DNA of 64,000 bases from Chlamydiales bacterium (GTDB lineage: Bacteria > Chlamydiota > Chlamydiia > Chlamydiales > Simkaniaceae). This document shows, one piece after another, positions 15,467 to 24,940 of the stretch. Both the position numbers and the translations under genes were made by a program. Under the pieces are notes generated by a model. That model did no database searches. It worked only from the letters and a program-made list of their open reading frames with translations, and was not told the DNA's origin. Every line of letters starts with the position of its first letter. The first letter of the stretch is position 1. The stretch spans positions 303,600 to 367,599 of the forward strand of contig JACKPO010000001.1 of the NCBI GenBank assembly GCA_024233515.1, read 5' to 3'.

Positions 15467-18385
15467 TCAAGCTCCAGATCCGTTGATGAAATGGATTCCT
15501 TGCGCGGGTAGGCCACGGAGGAAGATGTAATAGGTGCCAGCAATAGGCTTGTCCTTGAGATAGCGGGAGAGCGCCGTGTGATAGAGAGAGGCCTGAAGGG
15601 TATAGTCATGCTCGATCATAGTCTGCTGGAGGGTGGCAGGGTCGTAGTCAGGAAGAAGATTCGTCTTCCAATCAAGAAGATAATATTCGTTGTTATAGGT
15701 GAAAATCAGATCGATAAATCCTTTGATTGTATGGGGAGGGTCTGAGTAAAAGAACTCCACTTCAGGATAAAAGTGAGTTGCATCAAGAAGTGTGAAGCTA
15801 TGTGGTAAAAGTGGAGTATGGAGGGCATGGTTAATGAGATTAAGGGTCAGATCGTAGGGGAAATGAGCTGGGAGTTTTTGTTTCAAAAGAGTGGGAATAT
15901 GAGTGGAGGGATCGCGAAGAATGGTTTCAAGGAGCGCGTGAAGGAGGATTCCAGTCTCAGGCCCTTTGGGAAGTTCTGACGTCAGTTCGGGTTGAGGAAC
16001 ATGATGAGTCTTAGCAAGGGAGGAATAAGAGTGAAGATAATGAGGCTTGAACAGTTTTTGAGGCGGCTTAGGAGGATGGAGAAGGGGCGATTCGGCTTTC
16101 GGAGAAGGAAGTATTTTTGGAGTAAGGTAAGTTGCATCGGTTGGTGTGGGCTTGAAGAGTTCGAGGGGTGAGGCTTGTCCGAGGGGAATCGAAGAATGGG
16201 TCGTATCATAAAGAAGAGGGATATAGAGGCGATGTTTTGCCCGGGTCAGTGCTACATAAAGTTGGCGAAGTTTTTCTCCTTCCTGATTTTGTAAAGCTGC
16301 TTGACATTTTGCATGGTCGGGATCAAAGAGGAGCCATTCCTTTTGGTGCCGGACAAATTCTTCCCTTCCGGTATACCGATTCACAAGACCTAGGGCAAAG
16401 ACAATGTTAAACTCGAGCCCTTTACTCATATGGATCGTCATAATGGTCACAGAGTTCGGATCTGAGAGAGGACGCTGAGGCTCATCTTTTAAAGTTAGGA
16501 GAAAGTCAAGAAGCTCAGAAAGGGTTGCCCCCGTTTCCCCTTGATGAGAGAGGAGGAGTTCTGAAAGTTGAAGGTAATCGCTATAGGTATCAAGGTCTGG
16601 AGGAGTATAGAGGGATCGCAGTGCTTCTTGAAGGGTTTGAGGACGGGAAAAATTCGCCAGCGTTTCTGTAATCAGCGTTTCGTTTTCCTTAAGTTCGCTA
16701 TGTGTGGTCTGAGGAAAGAGAAACCGCTTTATCGTGATCTCATTTGGCTGGATGAGTGCCTCAAGAAGGGAGCGGACAAGCTGAAACATCGGACCAGCAG
16801 CTAGAGAATCAGTACTCTTGGAATTCGTTGGGATGTTTTGGGATTCAAGAAAGGTTTTCAAGCGGGCTCCTTGATAACGATCTTTGACAAGTACCGCAAA
16901 ATCAGAATAGGTGAACCCTTGTTTGATGAGTGATTGAATTTCTTCAGCAATGAAGGGATAGAAAACGTTTTGCTCTATCGCTGGAGAAGGCCAAGACCGT
17001 TCCCGCTTTTTCTCTGCTTCATAAATAAAATAATGGATGGGTTTTTTTCCATCTTGAAAGGGGTGATTTTCTGTATCGGGATGGTTCACAGGGTGGAAGG
17101 GAAGTGGGGCATCTGGAAGAGAAAGAAACTCTCTGTTTTGCGAGAAAAGAGTGTTGAGCTCTTGAATAAGATGAGGATCAGAACGGTAGTTTGTATCAAG
17201 ATGTGCTTTCTTCGAAACAACCTCTTGAGCTGAGAGATAAGTATAGATATCTGCTGAGCGAAACGAGTAGATCGATTGTTTAGGATCTCCAACAAGGTAA
17301 AGAGCAGGAATGGGATCCTCAATAAATAAGGTCTTAAAAATATTCCACTGGATCGGATCGGTATCCTGAAACTCATCGATGATAGCAGCGCGGTATCTCG
17401 CTCTAACCTTTTGCCGAAACTGCGGGAGGGCAAGACACTCTTCCATCCTTTTAAGGATATCATTGGGAGAGAGAATCTCTTTTTCTTCGAGGGCTTTCCG
17501 TGCAGAATCTCGAATAGAACGAGCCATTCGGATGAGTGTGCACAGGGACGAAGTCTGGGGCTGTAGAATCGGCAAGAGTGCATTAGAAAAATTGTAAAGC
17601 GGTGTAGGATCGAGTGTTGCTTTTTTCGCAAGATTGTCCGGTATTACCTTTTCTAAAAAGGAGGGCTCTGCAGTGAGCTTTTCAAACTCTTCAAGTGTGA
17701 GGTTCTCTTTCTGCAAAAGGAAAAACTGCGTTGCATAAGGCTCTTTCAACTCACCATGGGTATCTTTTATTTTGTTAAATTCAAGTTGCTCAAGGGTGAT
17801 TGAAGGGAGATCTCTGCGCGCAGAGAGGTAACTCTTGTAGGCTTCTTCAAAAGAAGGCGCGTTAGGAAATTCTCCTTCTTTTTCCACAAGGCTTAGGAGT
17901 TTTTTTGTGAGACGTTCTTTATCTGCAGGAAGAGCAGCCAGTTGAGCGGTACTATAGTCAGTAGCTTTAAGTGAAGTTCTTAAAAAGTCGGAAATGTGAT
18001 CCTGTAGAATGGCGCGGTAATCTGACTCTTCCTCAGAAAGAAGTCCAAATCCTAATCCTGCTTCATAGGCATATTCTGTGAGCATCCGGTGACAAAACCC
18101 ATGAATGGTGTAGATCTGAGCCTGATCAATCAAGGCCAAGGCTCGATCGATTTGAAATGAGGATGATTGACTTTTCAGTGTATTCCTAATGCGCGATTTA
18201 AGTTCTCTTGTTGCGGCGCGAGTAAAGGTCACGATGAGGATCTCATCAATGGAAAAATCTTGCTCTTGAATAAGACGAGCGGTGATGTGTTCGATCGCAA
18301 ATGTTTTCCCTGTTCCCGCAGAAGCTTCAAGAAGATGATGACCCAGGAGAGTTGTATGGGGATCAAGAACATCAAAAGTCTTCAT
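15467..18385 (-). CDS. recB: Exodeoxyribonuclease V beta subunit RecB
   Basis: Protein of 972 residues, somewhat shorter than enterobacterial RecB (about 1180) but in the chlamydial range. It is a UvrD-type helicase: Walker A ASAGTGKT at 21-28, motif II IIDEFQDTDPIQW, motif IV NYRSDPHLI, motif V TIMTIHMSKGLEFN and motif VI YVALTRAKHRLY. The C-terminal nuclease domain has GFIDLIF and LLDWKTN (D905, K907). With RecC it forms the end-resecting helicase/nuclease that loads RecA at double-strand breaks. Its start overlaps the recC stop by 4 bp, so the two are coupled. No recD lies next to it in the window. Its 3' end overlaps the converging glycosyltransferase by 20 bp. Confidence 0.95.
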   Translation of the reverse strand: MKTFDVLDPHTTLLGHHLLEASAGTGKTFAIEHITARLIQEQDFSIDEILIVTFTRAATRELKSRIRNTLKSQSSSFQIDRALALIDQAQIYTIHGFCHRMLTEYAYEAGLGFGLLSEEESDYRAILQDHISDFLRTSLKATDYSTAQLAALPADKERLTKKLLSLVEKEGEFPNAPSFEEAYKSYLSARRDLPSITLEQLEFNKIKDTHGELKEPYATQFFLLQKENLTLEEFEKLTAEPSFLEKVIPDNLAKKATLDPTPLYNFSNALLPILQPQTSSLCTLIRMARSIRDSARKALEEKEILSPNDILKRMEECLALPQFRQKVRARYRAAIIDEFQDTDPIQWNIFKTLFIEDPIPALYLVGDPKQSIYSFRSADIYTYLSAQEVVSKKAHLDTNYRSDPHLIQELNTLFSQNREFLSLPDAPLPFHPVNHPDTENHPFQDGKKPIHYFIYEAEKKRERSWPSPAIEQNVFYPFIAEEIQSLIKQGFTYSDFAVLVKDRYQGARLKTFLESQNIPTNSKSTDSLAAGPMFQLVRSLLEALIQPNEITIKRFLFPQTTHSELKENETLITETLANFSRPQTLQEALRSLYTPPDLDTYSDYLQLSELLLSHQGETGATLSELLDFLLTLKDEPQRPLSDPNSVTIMTIHMSKGLEFNIVFALGLVNRYTGREEFVRHQKEWLLFDPDHAKCQAALQNQEGEKLRQLYVALTRAKHRLYIPLLYDTTHSSIPLGQASPLELFKPTPTDATYLTPKILPSPKAESPLLHPPKPPQKLFKPHYLHSYSSLAKTHHVPQPELTSELPKGPETGILLHALLETILRDPSTHIPTLLKQKLPAHFPYDLTLNLINHALHTPLLPHSFTLLDATHFYPEVEFFYSDPPHTIKGFIDLIFTYNNEYYLLDWKTNLLPDYDPATLQQTMIEHDYTLQASLYHTALSRYLKDKPIAGTYYIFLRGLPAQGIHFINGSGA

Positions 18386-21192
18386 GTGATCATCTCCAGT
18401 AAAGGTTCAAACGTTTTACGAAGAAGAGGAGACCAAGTCTCAAAAATCACTTCAGCATCATAAGTATTGGGATCTTTGAAAAGGGTTGTGGTATAGATAT
18501 CGATCGAGGTGTTTTTGATGCGGCTCGCTAGAGCTTCCCCATCTTTTTGTAAAAGAGCGCCAGCAAAGAGAGGGTGGAGAGGCGAAGGGGTTTGGCAAGC
18601 AATCCGGTAGTAGTGAAGATAGTCTTCTAGAGCCTTCTTTGGATCTGACTTTAGGTTGAGTGGCTCTCCCTCTTTAAGGGGGAGAAGGGGCATCGGATTC
18701 TCAGCACAAAGGGCGATGTAAAGCGGGTAGACTTTTAATAGATCGTGAAGCTTGCCCGTTCCCATAAATGGAAATCCTTCCTCGGCAATTTCGACAGTTC
18801 CCTCAATGTTTTTGAGTTGGTACGGTTTGGTATCGAAAAGAACGATCCCTTCCCACTCTTTTTTGATGTTTCTCTCCGCAATCTCTTTAAAACGTCCTAG
18901 TGGAAGTTGACCACGCTCTTTCGCATGCGAAATGCTTTCTTCATTCAACATCAACTTATGCTTTTGTAAGGGAGATAGAAAAAACTCTTCGTCTGTATTG
19001 TCATCGAAATGAAGATAAAGATTAAGCGTATGATTAAAATAAAAGCGGATGGGATTTTTGGCAAAACGGGCAAGCTCTTGCAACGTTACAGAACTTTCGA
19101 AACACGGCTCAGGAAGAGGCTTGGGATGCAATAGCTCAGGAATAAAGGGAGGTTTTTCTTCACTTTCATAAAAGATCCGTGCAGCTTCATAATGGCGAAG
19201 AGGATAAATCGAAGGCTGAGAAAAATAGTGGTGGTGAAAGGGAAAGGGAGGATGCGTTTCAACCTTCGGGTTTATTTCCTGAACCAAAAGCGAAGGAGGG
19301 CGCTCCTTTCCATCTTCTTCACTGATATTTTGGTAAGTCATGAAAAGATGTTCTTTCGTATTCATCAACAGCTCTAAGAAAAGATAACGATCTTCATCTG
19401 GTGGCGTCGGACAATAATCACTTTCTTTCCCCAAAAGGTTCAAAGACGAAGGTATAGAGGAACGGGGAAAGTCTCCTTCATTCATCCCTAAGAGCGCAAT
19501 CACTTTCGAAGAACGAAGCACACCAGGTCTTAAAGAACGAAAGGTGATTGATTCAAGATTTTTTGTAAGTCGAGTCCCCGTTTTTTGCTTTAAGCTATTT
19601 GAGAGGTAACGTTTGATGTTTGGGAATGTAAAGAGACCATCCGCTTCTTGTAGGAGAATTATTTTCTCTTGGAAGGGGGCAAACTGTTTTTCTTCCGCAC
19701 TGAAGTACCGATTCCACAAGATTAGGAGATGATCTGCCCACTGAACTCCTGTTAGCTTTGCAGAAATGATAAAATCTAAATCATTTCGGAGAGATTCTAC
19801 CAAGCGGATTACTTTTCCTAAAAGTTCGGCATTTGAATAATCTAGATAGGGAAGATCCCAATCAGTCGATTTTTCCGGAATGAAAACAAGGTTTTTAAGT
19901 AGAGCATCAAACGCTTCTTTCCATGTTCCACTTTTTGATTCATCTAAAAACTCTGGGAGAAGTTTTTTCCGATGCGTCGGATCAACACCCCACTTGATTC
20001 CCGTTTTCTCAATCCATAGACGAAGCTGTTTGACCTCTTTCGCATCAAAAGATGAAAAGAAAGGGCTTGAAAAAAGTTTCAAAAGATCACTCGGCTTAAA
20101 ACGATCGAGGGATAAAAAATCGAAAAATGTTTGTAGAAGTGGATTCTCTGGAAGATCATAGATCGAAAACTCAAAGGGCGAATCATCGGCGCCAAACACC
20201 ATTTCGATTACGGGGGCATATTTTGAAATATCCGGAGCAAATACTTGGATGTCAGACGGCTTTACATTTGAAGCGATCAGCTTCGCAAAAAGGATCTCAA
20301 TTTCTCGTAATTTTGAGGGGGCAGGAAGAAGAAGGAAGGTATCGTCTTTTAGGATCTCTTCTTTTTTAAAGTTGAGAACTCCTCTTTGGAGACACGTAAG
20401 CGAAGAAGAGGAGGATACTGATTCATAGTGTTCCTCTAGTGTAAAATCTTCCTCTTCGAAAATGCGGAAAGTTTCCCTTCCCATCTTTCCAAAATTTGAA
20501 AGGATCGGATGACCTTGATCAAGATAAAGAGACAGCTGCTGATCCTTTTCCAAAAGACGCATCTTCTCAAAATCGGTCACCGTATCTGACCAAAACTCGC
20601 GACAAGGAGAAAATTGGTAATAGGTGACAGGAATATCCTTCGCCATGCGGTCGAAAAAAAGGTGATATAGCTTTGGAAGGAACGGAAAATTAAAAAGATG
20701 AATCTCGAGCGCTTCCTTCGGTTTTTTTAAAGGGGATTCTAAAAGCTCATAGGGATAGTTCCACTTTGAAAATACTTGATCCCAGATCTCTTTTTGCCAG
20801 TGGTTCGACCACTTTTTAAGGAAGGGACCTCCAAATTTACCATAGCGGAGAAATTCAATCGCAAGTTTTGGGGCAAGACCAGGGGTCTCAAGATATGCTT
20901 CGAGTTGAAGAGTTAATAGATCTAGTGGGGGGAAAATTAGCGTTTTACCTGTAGAAAGTTTGAAGAGTTTCTGAACGCCTTCTCCTAGCTCAAGAAAATC
21001 GAGCCCCATTACAACATCAAGGCCACCATCTGCAAAAAAGGAGGAGATTAGGGTGTTTTTTGTACTCAGGTTGGGGAGAATGATGAGTTTTTTTTCGAAC
21101 GGGGCATGCGGCTTCTTAAAGAGATTATCTCGAAGGAGTTTGGTGAGCGTCTCAAGAGATTGACTGAGGTTAACAACAGGTTTTTTGCGCAT
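18382..21192 (-). CDS. recC: Exodeoxyribonuclease V gamma subunit RecC
   Basis: Protein of 936 residues from the ATG at 21192; a TTG 24 bases upstream (21216) is an alternative closer to an AGAAAGGA site. RecC lacks active helicase motifs and is recognised by position and by family segments such as ITFRSLRPGVLRSSKVIALLGMNEGDFPRSS and YLFLELLMNTKEHLFMTYQ. In the RecBCD complex it splits the strands and reads Chi. The 4-bp overlap with recB and the divergent LplT-like gene 30 bp away reproduce the chlamydial recB-recC-ygeD neighbourhood. The minus strand is C-rich here, opposite to many other genes nearby. Confidence 0.9.
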   Translation of the reverse strand: MRKKPVVNLSQSLETLTKLLRDNLFKKPHAPFEKKLIILPNLSTKNTLISSFFADGGLDVVMGLDFLELGEGVQKLFKLSTGKTLIFPPLDLLTLQLEAYLETPGLAPKLAIEFLRYGKFGGPFLKKWSNHWQKEIWDQVFSKWNYPYELLESPLKKPKEALEIHLFNFPFLPKLYHLFFDRMAKDIPVTYYQFSPCREFWSDTVTDFEKMRLLEKDQQLSLYLDQGHPILSNFGKMGRETFRIFEEEDFTLEEHYESVSSSSSLTCLQRGVLNFKKEEILKDDTFLLLPAPSKLREIEILFAKLIASNVKPSDIQVFAPDISKYAPVIEMVFGADDSPFEFSIYDLPENPLLQTFFDFLSLDRFKPSDLLKLFSSPFFSSFDAKEVKQLRLWIEKTGIKWGVDPTHRKKLLPEFLDESKSGTWKEAFDALLKNLVFIPEKSTDWDLPYLDYSNAELLGKVIRLVESLRNDLDFIISAKLTGVQWADHLLILWNRYFSAEEKQFAPFQEKIILLQEADGLFTFPNIKRYLSNSLKQKTGTRLTKNLESITFRSLRPGVLRSSKVIALLGMNEGDFPRSSIPSSLNLLGKESDYCPTPPDEDRYLFLELLMNTKEHLFMTYQNISEEDGKERPPSLLVQEINPKVETHPPFPFHHHYFSQPSIYPLRHYEAARIFYESEEKPPFIPELLHPKPLPEPCFESSVTLQELARFAKNPIRFYFNHTLNLYLHFDDNTDEEFFLSPLQKHKLMLNEESISHAKERGQLPLGRFKEIAERNIKKEWEGIVLFDTKPYQLKNIEGTVEIAEEGFPFMGTGKLHDLLKVYPLYIALCAENPMPLLPLKEGEPLNLKSDPKKALEDYLHYYRIACQTPSPLHPLFAGALLQKDGEALASRIKNTSIDIYTTTLFKDPNTYDAEVIFETWSPLLRKTFEPLLEMIT

Positions 21193-21221
21193 GGAGCTTT
21201 TCTTTTCCTTTCTCAAGAGTT

Positions 21222-23012
21222 ATGATAATGGGTATGGCTTTATTTAAGAAGAAGAATGAAAAACGAGGGTTCTTCCAAACCATTGAAGATACCCTCCATC
21301 GGTTTGGTCTCCTGAAACGACAGTCGTTTTATCAGCGGCATGCCATTCAATTTCTTAATATCGCTCAGTTTTTGGGGGTAGTCAACGACAACTTCTTCAA
21401 ATATTTAATCGTTTTTCTTTTTATCGATGTCAAAGGGATTGAAGCCTCTCCTATTATTTTGACTTGGGTCGGAATTGTCTATGTATTACCATTTCTCCTT
21501 TTCTCATCGGGAGCTGGTGTTTTAGCTGATAAGTTTAGCAAACAACGGATGATCATCTTCTTAAAATTTACCGAAGTCATCATTATGGCTCTTGGAGTGG
21601 TTGCTTTTCTTTTTAAAAGTGATTGGGCAAGTTATACCCTCCTTTTCCTCCTATCGATGCAGAGCGCCGTTTTTGGCCCCCCCAAATACAGTATCATCCC
21701 AGAGCTTGTGAAAGAGGAGCATATTCCAAAAGCAAACGGTCTCATTACTTCCTTCACCTATTTTGGAATTATCGTTGGGACCTTTCTTGCTTCCTTTTTA
21801 ACACAAATCACCAACAAAAACTTTCCGCTGTCTGCAGGAATTGGAACCATTCTTGCTGCTCTTGGTTTTATTGCCTCTGTTTTTATTCCTAAAACTCTTT
21901 CAAAAAATACTAAAAAGCGGATCAATCCTTTCTTTTTCTATGAAATCTATAAAAACTTGAAATTTGCTTCTAAAACCCCTTACTTAGTCGCTGCAATTTT
22001 TGGCTCGGCCTCTTTCCTATTTATTGGCGCATATTTCCAACTCAATGTCATTCCTTATGCAGTTCAATCGATGGGATATACGGAGGTCGCCGGAGGATAT
22101 TTATTCTTACTCACCGCCGTTGGAATTGCTATAGGAGCGCTCTTAGCAGGAAAACTCTGCCGCAACCGTGCAGAAGTAGGGATGGCTTGTTTATCAGGAA
22201 TGATCGTATCGGCAATCCTTTTCTTTCTTGGTCTATTCTACGCCTTTCCAACCTTCATTTTCATCTCTCTGTTTGCCTTGGGTCTGTTTGGAGGGCTCTA
22301 CATCGTTCCATTTGACTCCTATATTCAAAGATATGCTCCCCATCAAAGACGGGGCCAAATTGTTGCTGCTGCAAATTTCCTAAGCTTCTGCGGTGTCTTA
22401 GTTGCCCCAATCCTTCTCTATCTATTTAGTGAAACAATGGAGCTGAGCGCTGCAAGTGGTTTCGTTATCACGGGAATCCTGATCTTTCTTCTTGTCCTTG
22501 CGATAGCCTCACGCCTTTCAGGATATTTTTTCAACTATGTCGCTCGGGTTTTTGTCAAACCGCTTTACAAAGTCGAGATAAAAAATTCACCCTTGGAACA
22601 AGAGCGCCCATTTGTCTTGGTTTGGGAGAAAATTCGGGGAGTACATATCGCTCTCCTTGCTGCATTTAACCCTGAACTCCATTTCTATGTCCCTCGAACA
22701 AAGAAACGGTATGTCGATTCTTTTCTCCGCCTATTTTCCTCTGTAGACTTTATTTATGTGATGGATCCAAAAGAAGATGCCCTAAAAACTTTTCTGAAAA
22801 AAACAAAGAAGAAGACACACCAAATTCCCTGTCTTCTATTTCCGTATCCGAAGTTTTTTGAGGAAAAATCGTCAAATAAGCTCCTCAAAGAATTGAAAAA
22901 AATCAAAGACTTTGACCTAGTCTTTGTTCATATTAAGAAAGTTTCACGGAGTGAGCAAATTGATAGAAAACATTTCAAGCGAACAAGATTCACTTTTAAT
23001 TTCACTCGATGA
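21222..23012 (+). CDS. LplT/YgeD-like MFS protein with C-terminal extension
   Basis: Protein of 596 residues; in-frame ATGs at 21222, 21228 and 21234 are all possible starts. Residues ~35-440 are a 12-helix MFS unit of the lysophospholipid transporter type: QFLGVVNDNFFKYL, then GVLADKFSKQRMI (motif A) and QSAVFGPPKYSIIPELV, the LplT signature. LplT flips lysophospholipids inward for re-acylation. The remaining ~150 residues are soluble. In Aas-type fusions a PlsC acyltransferase follows the transporter, but I find no HxxxxD motif here, so the tail looks like a reduced or diverged acyltransferase. The length agrees with chlamydial YgeD. It diverges from recC and its 3' end overlaps the receiver gene by 11 bp. 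Confidence 0.8.
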   Translation: MIMGMALFKKKNEKRGFFQTIEDTLHRFGLLKRQSFYQRHAIQFLNIAQFLGVVNDNFFKYLIVFLFIDVKGIEASPIILTWVGIVYVLPFLLFSSGAGVLADKFSKQRMIIFLKFTEVIIMALGVVAFLFKSDWASYTLLFLLSMQSAVFGPPKYSIIPELVKEEHIPKANGLITSFTYFGIIVGTFLASFLTQITNKNFPLSAGIGTILAALGFIASVFIPKTLSKNTKKRINPFFFYEIYKNLKFASKTPYLVAAIFGSASFLFIGAYFQLNVIPYAVQSMGYTEVAGGYLFLLTAVGIAIGALLAGKLCRNRAEVGMACLSGMIVSAILFFLGLFYAFPTFIFISLFALGLFGGLYIVPFDSYIQRYAPHQRRGQIVAAANFLSFCGVLVAPILLYLFSETMELSAASGFVITGILIFLLVLAIASRLSGYFFNYVARVFVKPLYKVEIKNSPLEQERPFVLVWEKIRGVHIALLAAFNPELHFYVPRTKKRYVDSFLRLFSSVDFIYVMDPKEDALKTFLKKTKKKTHQIPCLLFPYPKFFEEKSSNKLLKELKKIKDFDLVFVHIKKVSRSEQIDRKHFKRTRFTFNFTR

Positions 23013-23592
23013 AAGAGAATTTCTCGAGTTCTTTTTTTCTTTCTGCAACCACAACACGCTCGAGTTGATTTCGGATAAAATCAGGGATCCCTGTTTTCCC
23101 TAGATGACCATGGAAGATAGGCCGTTTTAAAACAGTTGGATTATCGATCTCACCATCTCCTGATGCTGAATAAATAATTTGATGAGGAAAAAGGTGGATG
23201 ATCTGTTTTGCTGTTTCAAAACCATCCCATTTTCCACCCCCGCCAGAAAGATCACGATCCATGACAACAACATCGACTTCATGTTTCCTAATATATTCGA
23301 CGGCCCCTTCCCCAGAAAAAAAATGAACATACAGAATTTTTGGAAACCCTTCCTTGCGATTAACTCCCTTCACAACAGCATCTGTAGTAAATCGGATCGA
23401 TTCAGAATCCTCTACGTGAAGAAGGACATAAGAGGGCGCTACGCCATCTATCGACCTTCTTCGATCTCTTTCTCTCTCTGCTTCACTACGTTTATGAAGT
23501 GCTTCTTTTGGATCCGAGCCTTCAGATGCAGATTCTTGCAAATGAAGACAAGCAGGAGGGCTAGAAAACGCCCTAATTGCAGGCTTCGGCAC
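23002..23592 (-). CDS. Stand-alone response-regulator receiver domain protein
   Basis: Protein of 196 residues. A receiver fold spans about 55-180 with all key positions: acidic pair E61-D62, phospho-acceptor D112 (VVVMDRDL), S142/S144 after the fourth strand and K166 (HLGKTG). No output domain follows, so it would signal by protein contact like CheY/Spo0F. The N-terminal 50 residues are polar, Arg/Glu/Ser-rich and probably disordered. The GTG at 23592 is the only standard start near the beginning of the frame. A strong AAAGGAG lies further upstream, 8 bases before an in-frame ATC (23607), so the real start is uncertain. It follows the outer-membrane gene at 23631 by 38 bp. No histidine kinase is seen in the window. 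Confidence 0.75.
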   Translation of the reverse strand: MPKPAIRAFSSPPACLHLQESASEGSDPKEALHKRSEAERERDRRRSIDGVAPSYVLLHVEDSESIRFTTDAVVKGVNRKEGFPKILYVHFFSGEGAVEYIRKHEVDVVVMDRDLSGGGGKWDGFETAKQIIHLFPHQIIYSASGDGEIDNPTVLKRPIFHGHLGKTGIPDFIRNQLERVVVAERKKELEKFSFIE

Positions 23593-23630
23593 ATTGAGTT
23601 CGATGGCTGTTTCTCCTTTGCAGGAGGAGA

Positions 23631-24851
23631 TTAAAAGCCGTAGATCAGCTCAATCTCATACTGCTTGTAGGAGAAGGTTGGTTTAATACTCGCGTCTTGG
23701 TTGACGGATTGACGCCAAGCTTGATAGACGGTGATATTATTCGTCAGGAGGTATAGGAACTCCACAGCTAACCCTTTATAGTTACCTGCTCCTACGCCTT
23801 GACCAGCCACAAGTGCTGAGCCCTCTCCTTTAGATTTTGTTGAATAAAGTCCTGTTTTCGCAGCGTTTCCTCGGCCAATTCCTGAACCGTCGAAATCTGG
23901 AATTGCTTGGAGTTGAACCCATTGATAGTTGATATCAAAGGACCAATCCCATTGTTTACGGAGCTCTCCAACAGAAAAGCCCGTATACCAAGCCCATGCC
24001 TTACGCTTTCCATAGGAAACGGCAGTTCCATGAGCACGTGGATTGTAAAGCCCAGCAGCATACAGAGTCGTAATTTTACCAAATGGTCTAAATTTATAAC
24101 CCCAAATCCACTGTATGGGGAAGAAACGGTATGCACGATTTTGGAGCTTATTACTGGTATGCTTTGTATTCCAGTAAATAGCAGCAATTTTCGTATACAG
24201 TCCAGTACGACCTACATTTAATAGGCCACACTCTCCAACATAGCCGTATTGGTCAATGTTTTCATTGATAAGGAAAGGACCGCCATGAAAGTAGAGATCT
24301 CCAATTGTTTCAAGCGCTTGATCATACTTGTAAAGGATCCCGTCCATCGTTGAGCAAAACATAACCTTAGAGTCAAAGGTATAGCCAAAGCCCCTTCGCC
24401 CGAACTCAAGATCCATCGTGTAATCATCAGCGTTGACAATACGCCCACCAAGGAAAGCCCTATCAAGCTTGAGCTTATCAGAGGTTCCCGTTTCCGTTCC
24501 TGCGGCATTATCGAATCGAAGCTTAATGGTCGCCCAAGTTCGATCTGTTCTATAATCTAGTAACAGGTTCGCTTCGATATCCCAATCTCTAATCGGTGTA
24601 TTCTTCACCTCTCCACCAGAGCCTCTTTGCTTCACACCATTCTTTTTTTCATTGGTTGATTGAAGTTCGGTTCTGACCTCTCCACTGATTGAGAGGTTTC
24701 CCCCACGTTCTTTTATTGAAACCTTTCGTTTCGTGTTTATCCAATCACGTAGAGCTTCAACTTCATGATCCTCCAAACCTGGAGTATCAACGTTTGATGC
24801 TGCGAATAGGGTTGTAGAAGCAAGAGCAAAGAGGAGAGTGAAAAATCTCAT
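23631..24851 (-). CDS. Outer-membrane beta-barrel protein, putative porin
   Basis: Protein of 406 residues with a signal peptide (MRFFTLLFALASTTLFAA), a short helical segment (EDHEVEALRDWINTKRKVSI) and then alternating hydrophobic/aromatic strands such as WDIEANLLLDYR and WSFDINYQWVQLQA. It ends in a C-terminal Phe (YEIELIYGF), the classic BAM recognition end. The barrel differs from the MOMP-like genes elsewhere in the window. Repeated Trp/Tyr girdles and Gly-rich loops (GSALVAGQGVGAGNY) fit a porin. An ISNCY element lies 89 bp upstream and may have displaced its promoter. The receiver gene follows in the same direction. Confidence 0.75.
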   Translation of the reverse strand: MRFFTLLFALASTTLFAASNVDTPGLEDHEVEALRDWINTKRKVSIKERGGNLSISGEVRTELQSTNEKKNGVKQRGSGGEVKNTPIRDWDIEANLLLDYRTDRTWATIKLRFDNAAGTETGTSDKLKLDRAFLGGRIVNADDYTMDLEFGRRGFGYTFDSKVMFCSTMDGILYKYDQALETIGDLYFHGGPFLINENIDQYGYVGECGLLNVGRTGLYTKIAAIYWNTKHTSNKLQNRAYRFFPIQWIWGYKFRPFGKITTLYAAGLYNPRAHGTAVSYGKRKAWAWYTGFSVGELRKQWDWSFDINYQWVQLQAIPDFDGSGIGRGNAAKTGLYSTKSKGEGSALVAGQGVGAGNYKGLAVEFLYLLTNNITVYQAWRQSVNQDASIKPTFSYKQYEIELIYGF

Positions 24852-24940
24852 GAATCGATTCTCGTTGTAGTGTTTTTTGGTTACAAAGAGAAGCGATTCT
24901 ACAAGAATAGGAGATTAAGATCAATCAATCTTCATTCATT

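Larger units (their letters stand above)
13341..15486 (+). pseudogene. GT92-like glycosyltransferase gene interrupted by ISAs1-type element
   Basis: Removing the IS and one copy of the 10-bp target duplication joins 13341-13915 to 15162-15486 in frame. The result is 299 residues, so the gene was intact before insertion. The product has an N-terminal membrane anchor (residues 3-18), then CAIFKNEAPFLKEWIDYH and FYLYNNDSSDG, the hallmark of DUF23/family 92 glycosyltransferases, and D136-I-D138 as the metal-binding DxD. The joint reads YGTSHV then WDLKEG. The family adds hexose (often galactose) to glycans. The ATG at 13341 starts the signal anchor. The 3' end overlaps the converging recB by 20 bp. 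As it stands only the N-terminal two-thirds can be made, ending CREIA inside the IS. Confidence 0.85.

Noticed and set aside
17086..17631. 181-codon frame within recB
   Set aside because: Same strand, different frame from recB, which has conserved helicase motifs across the region.
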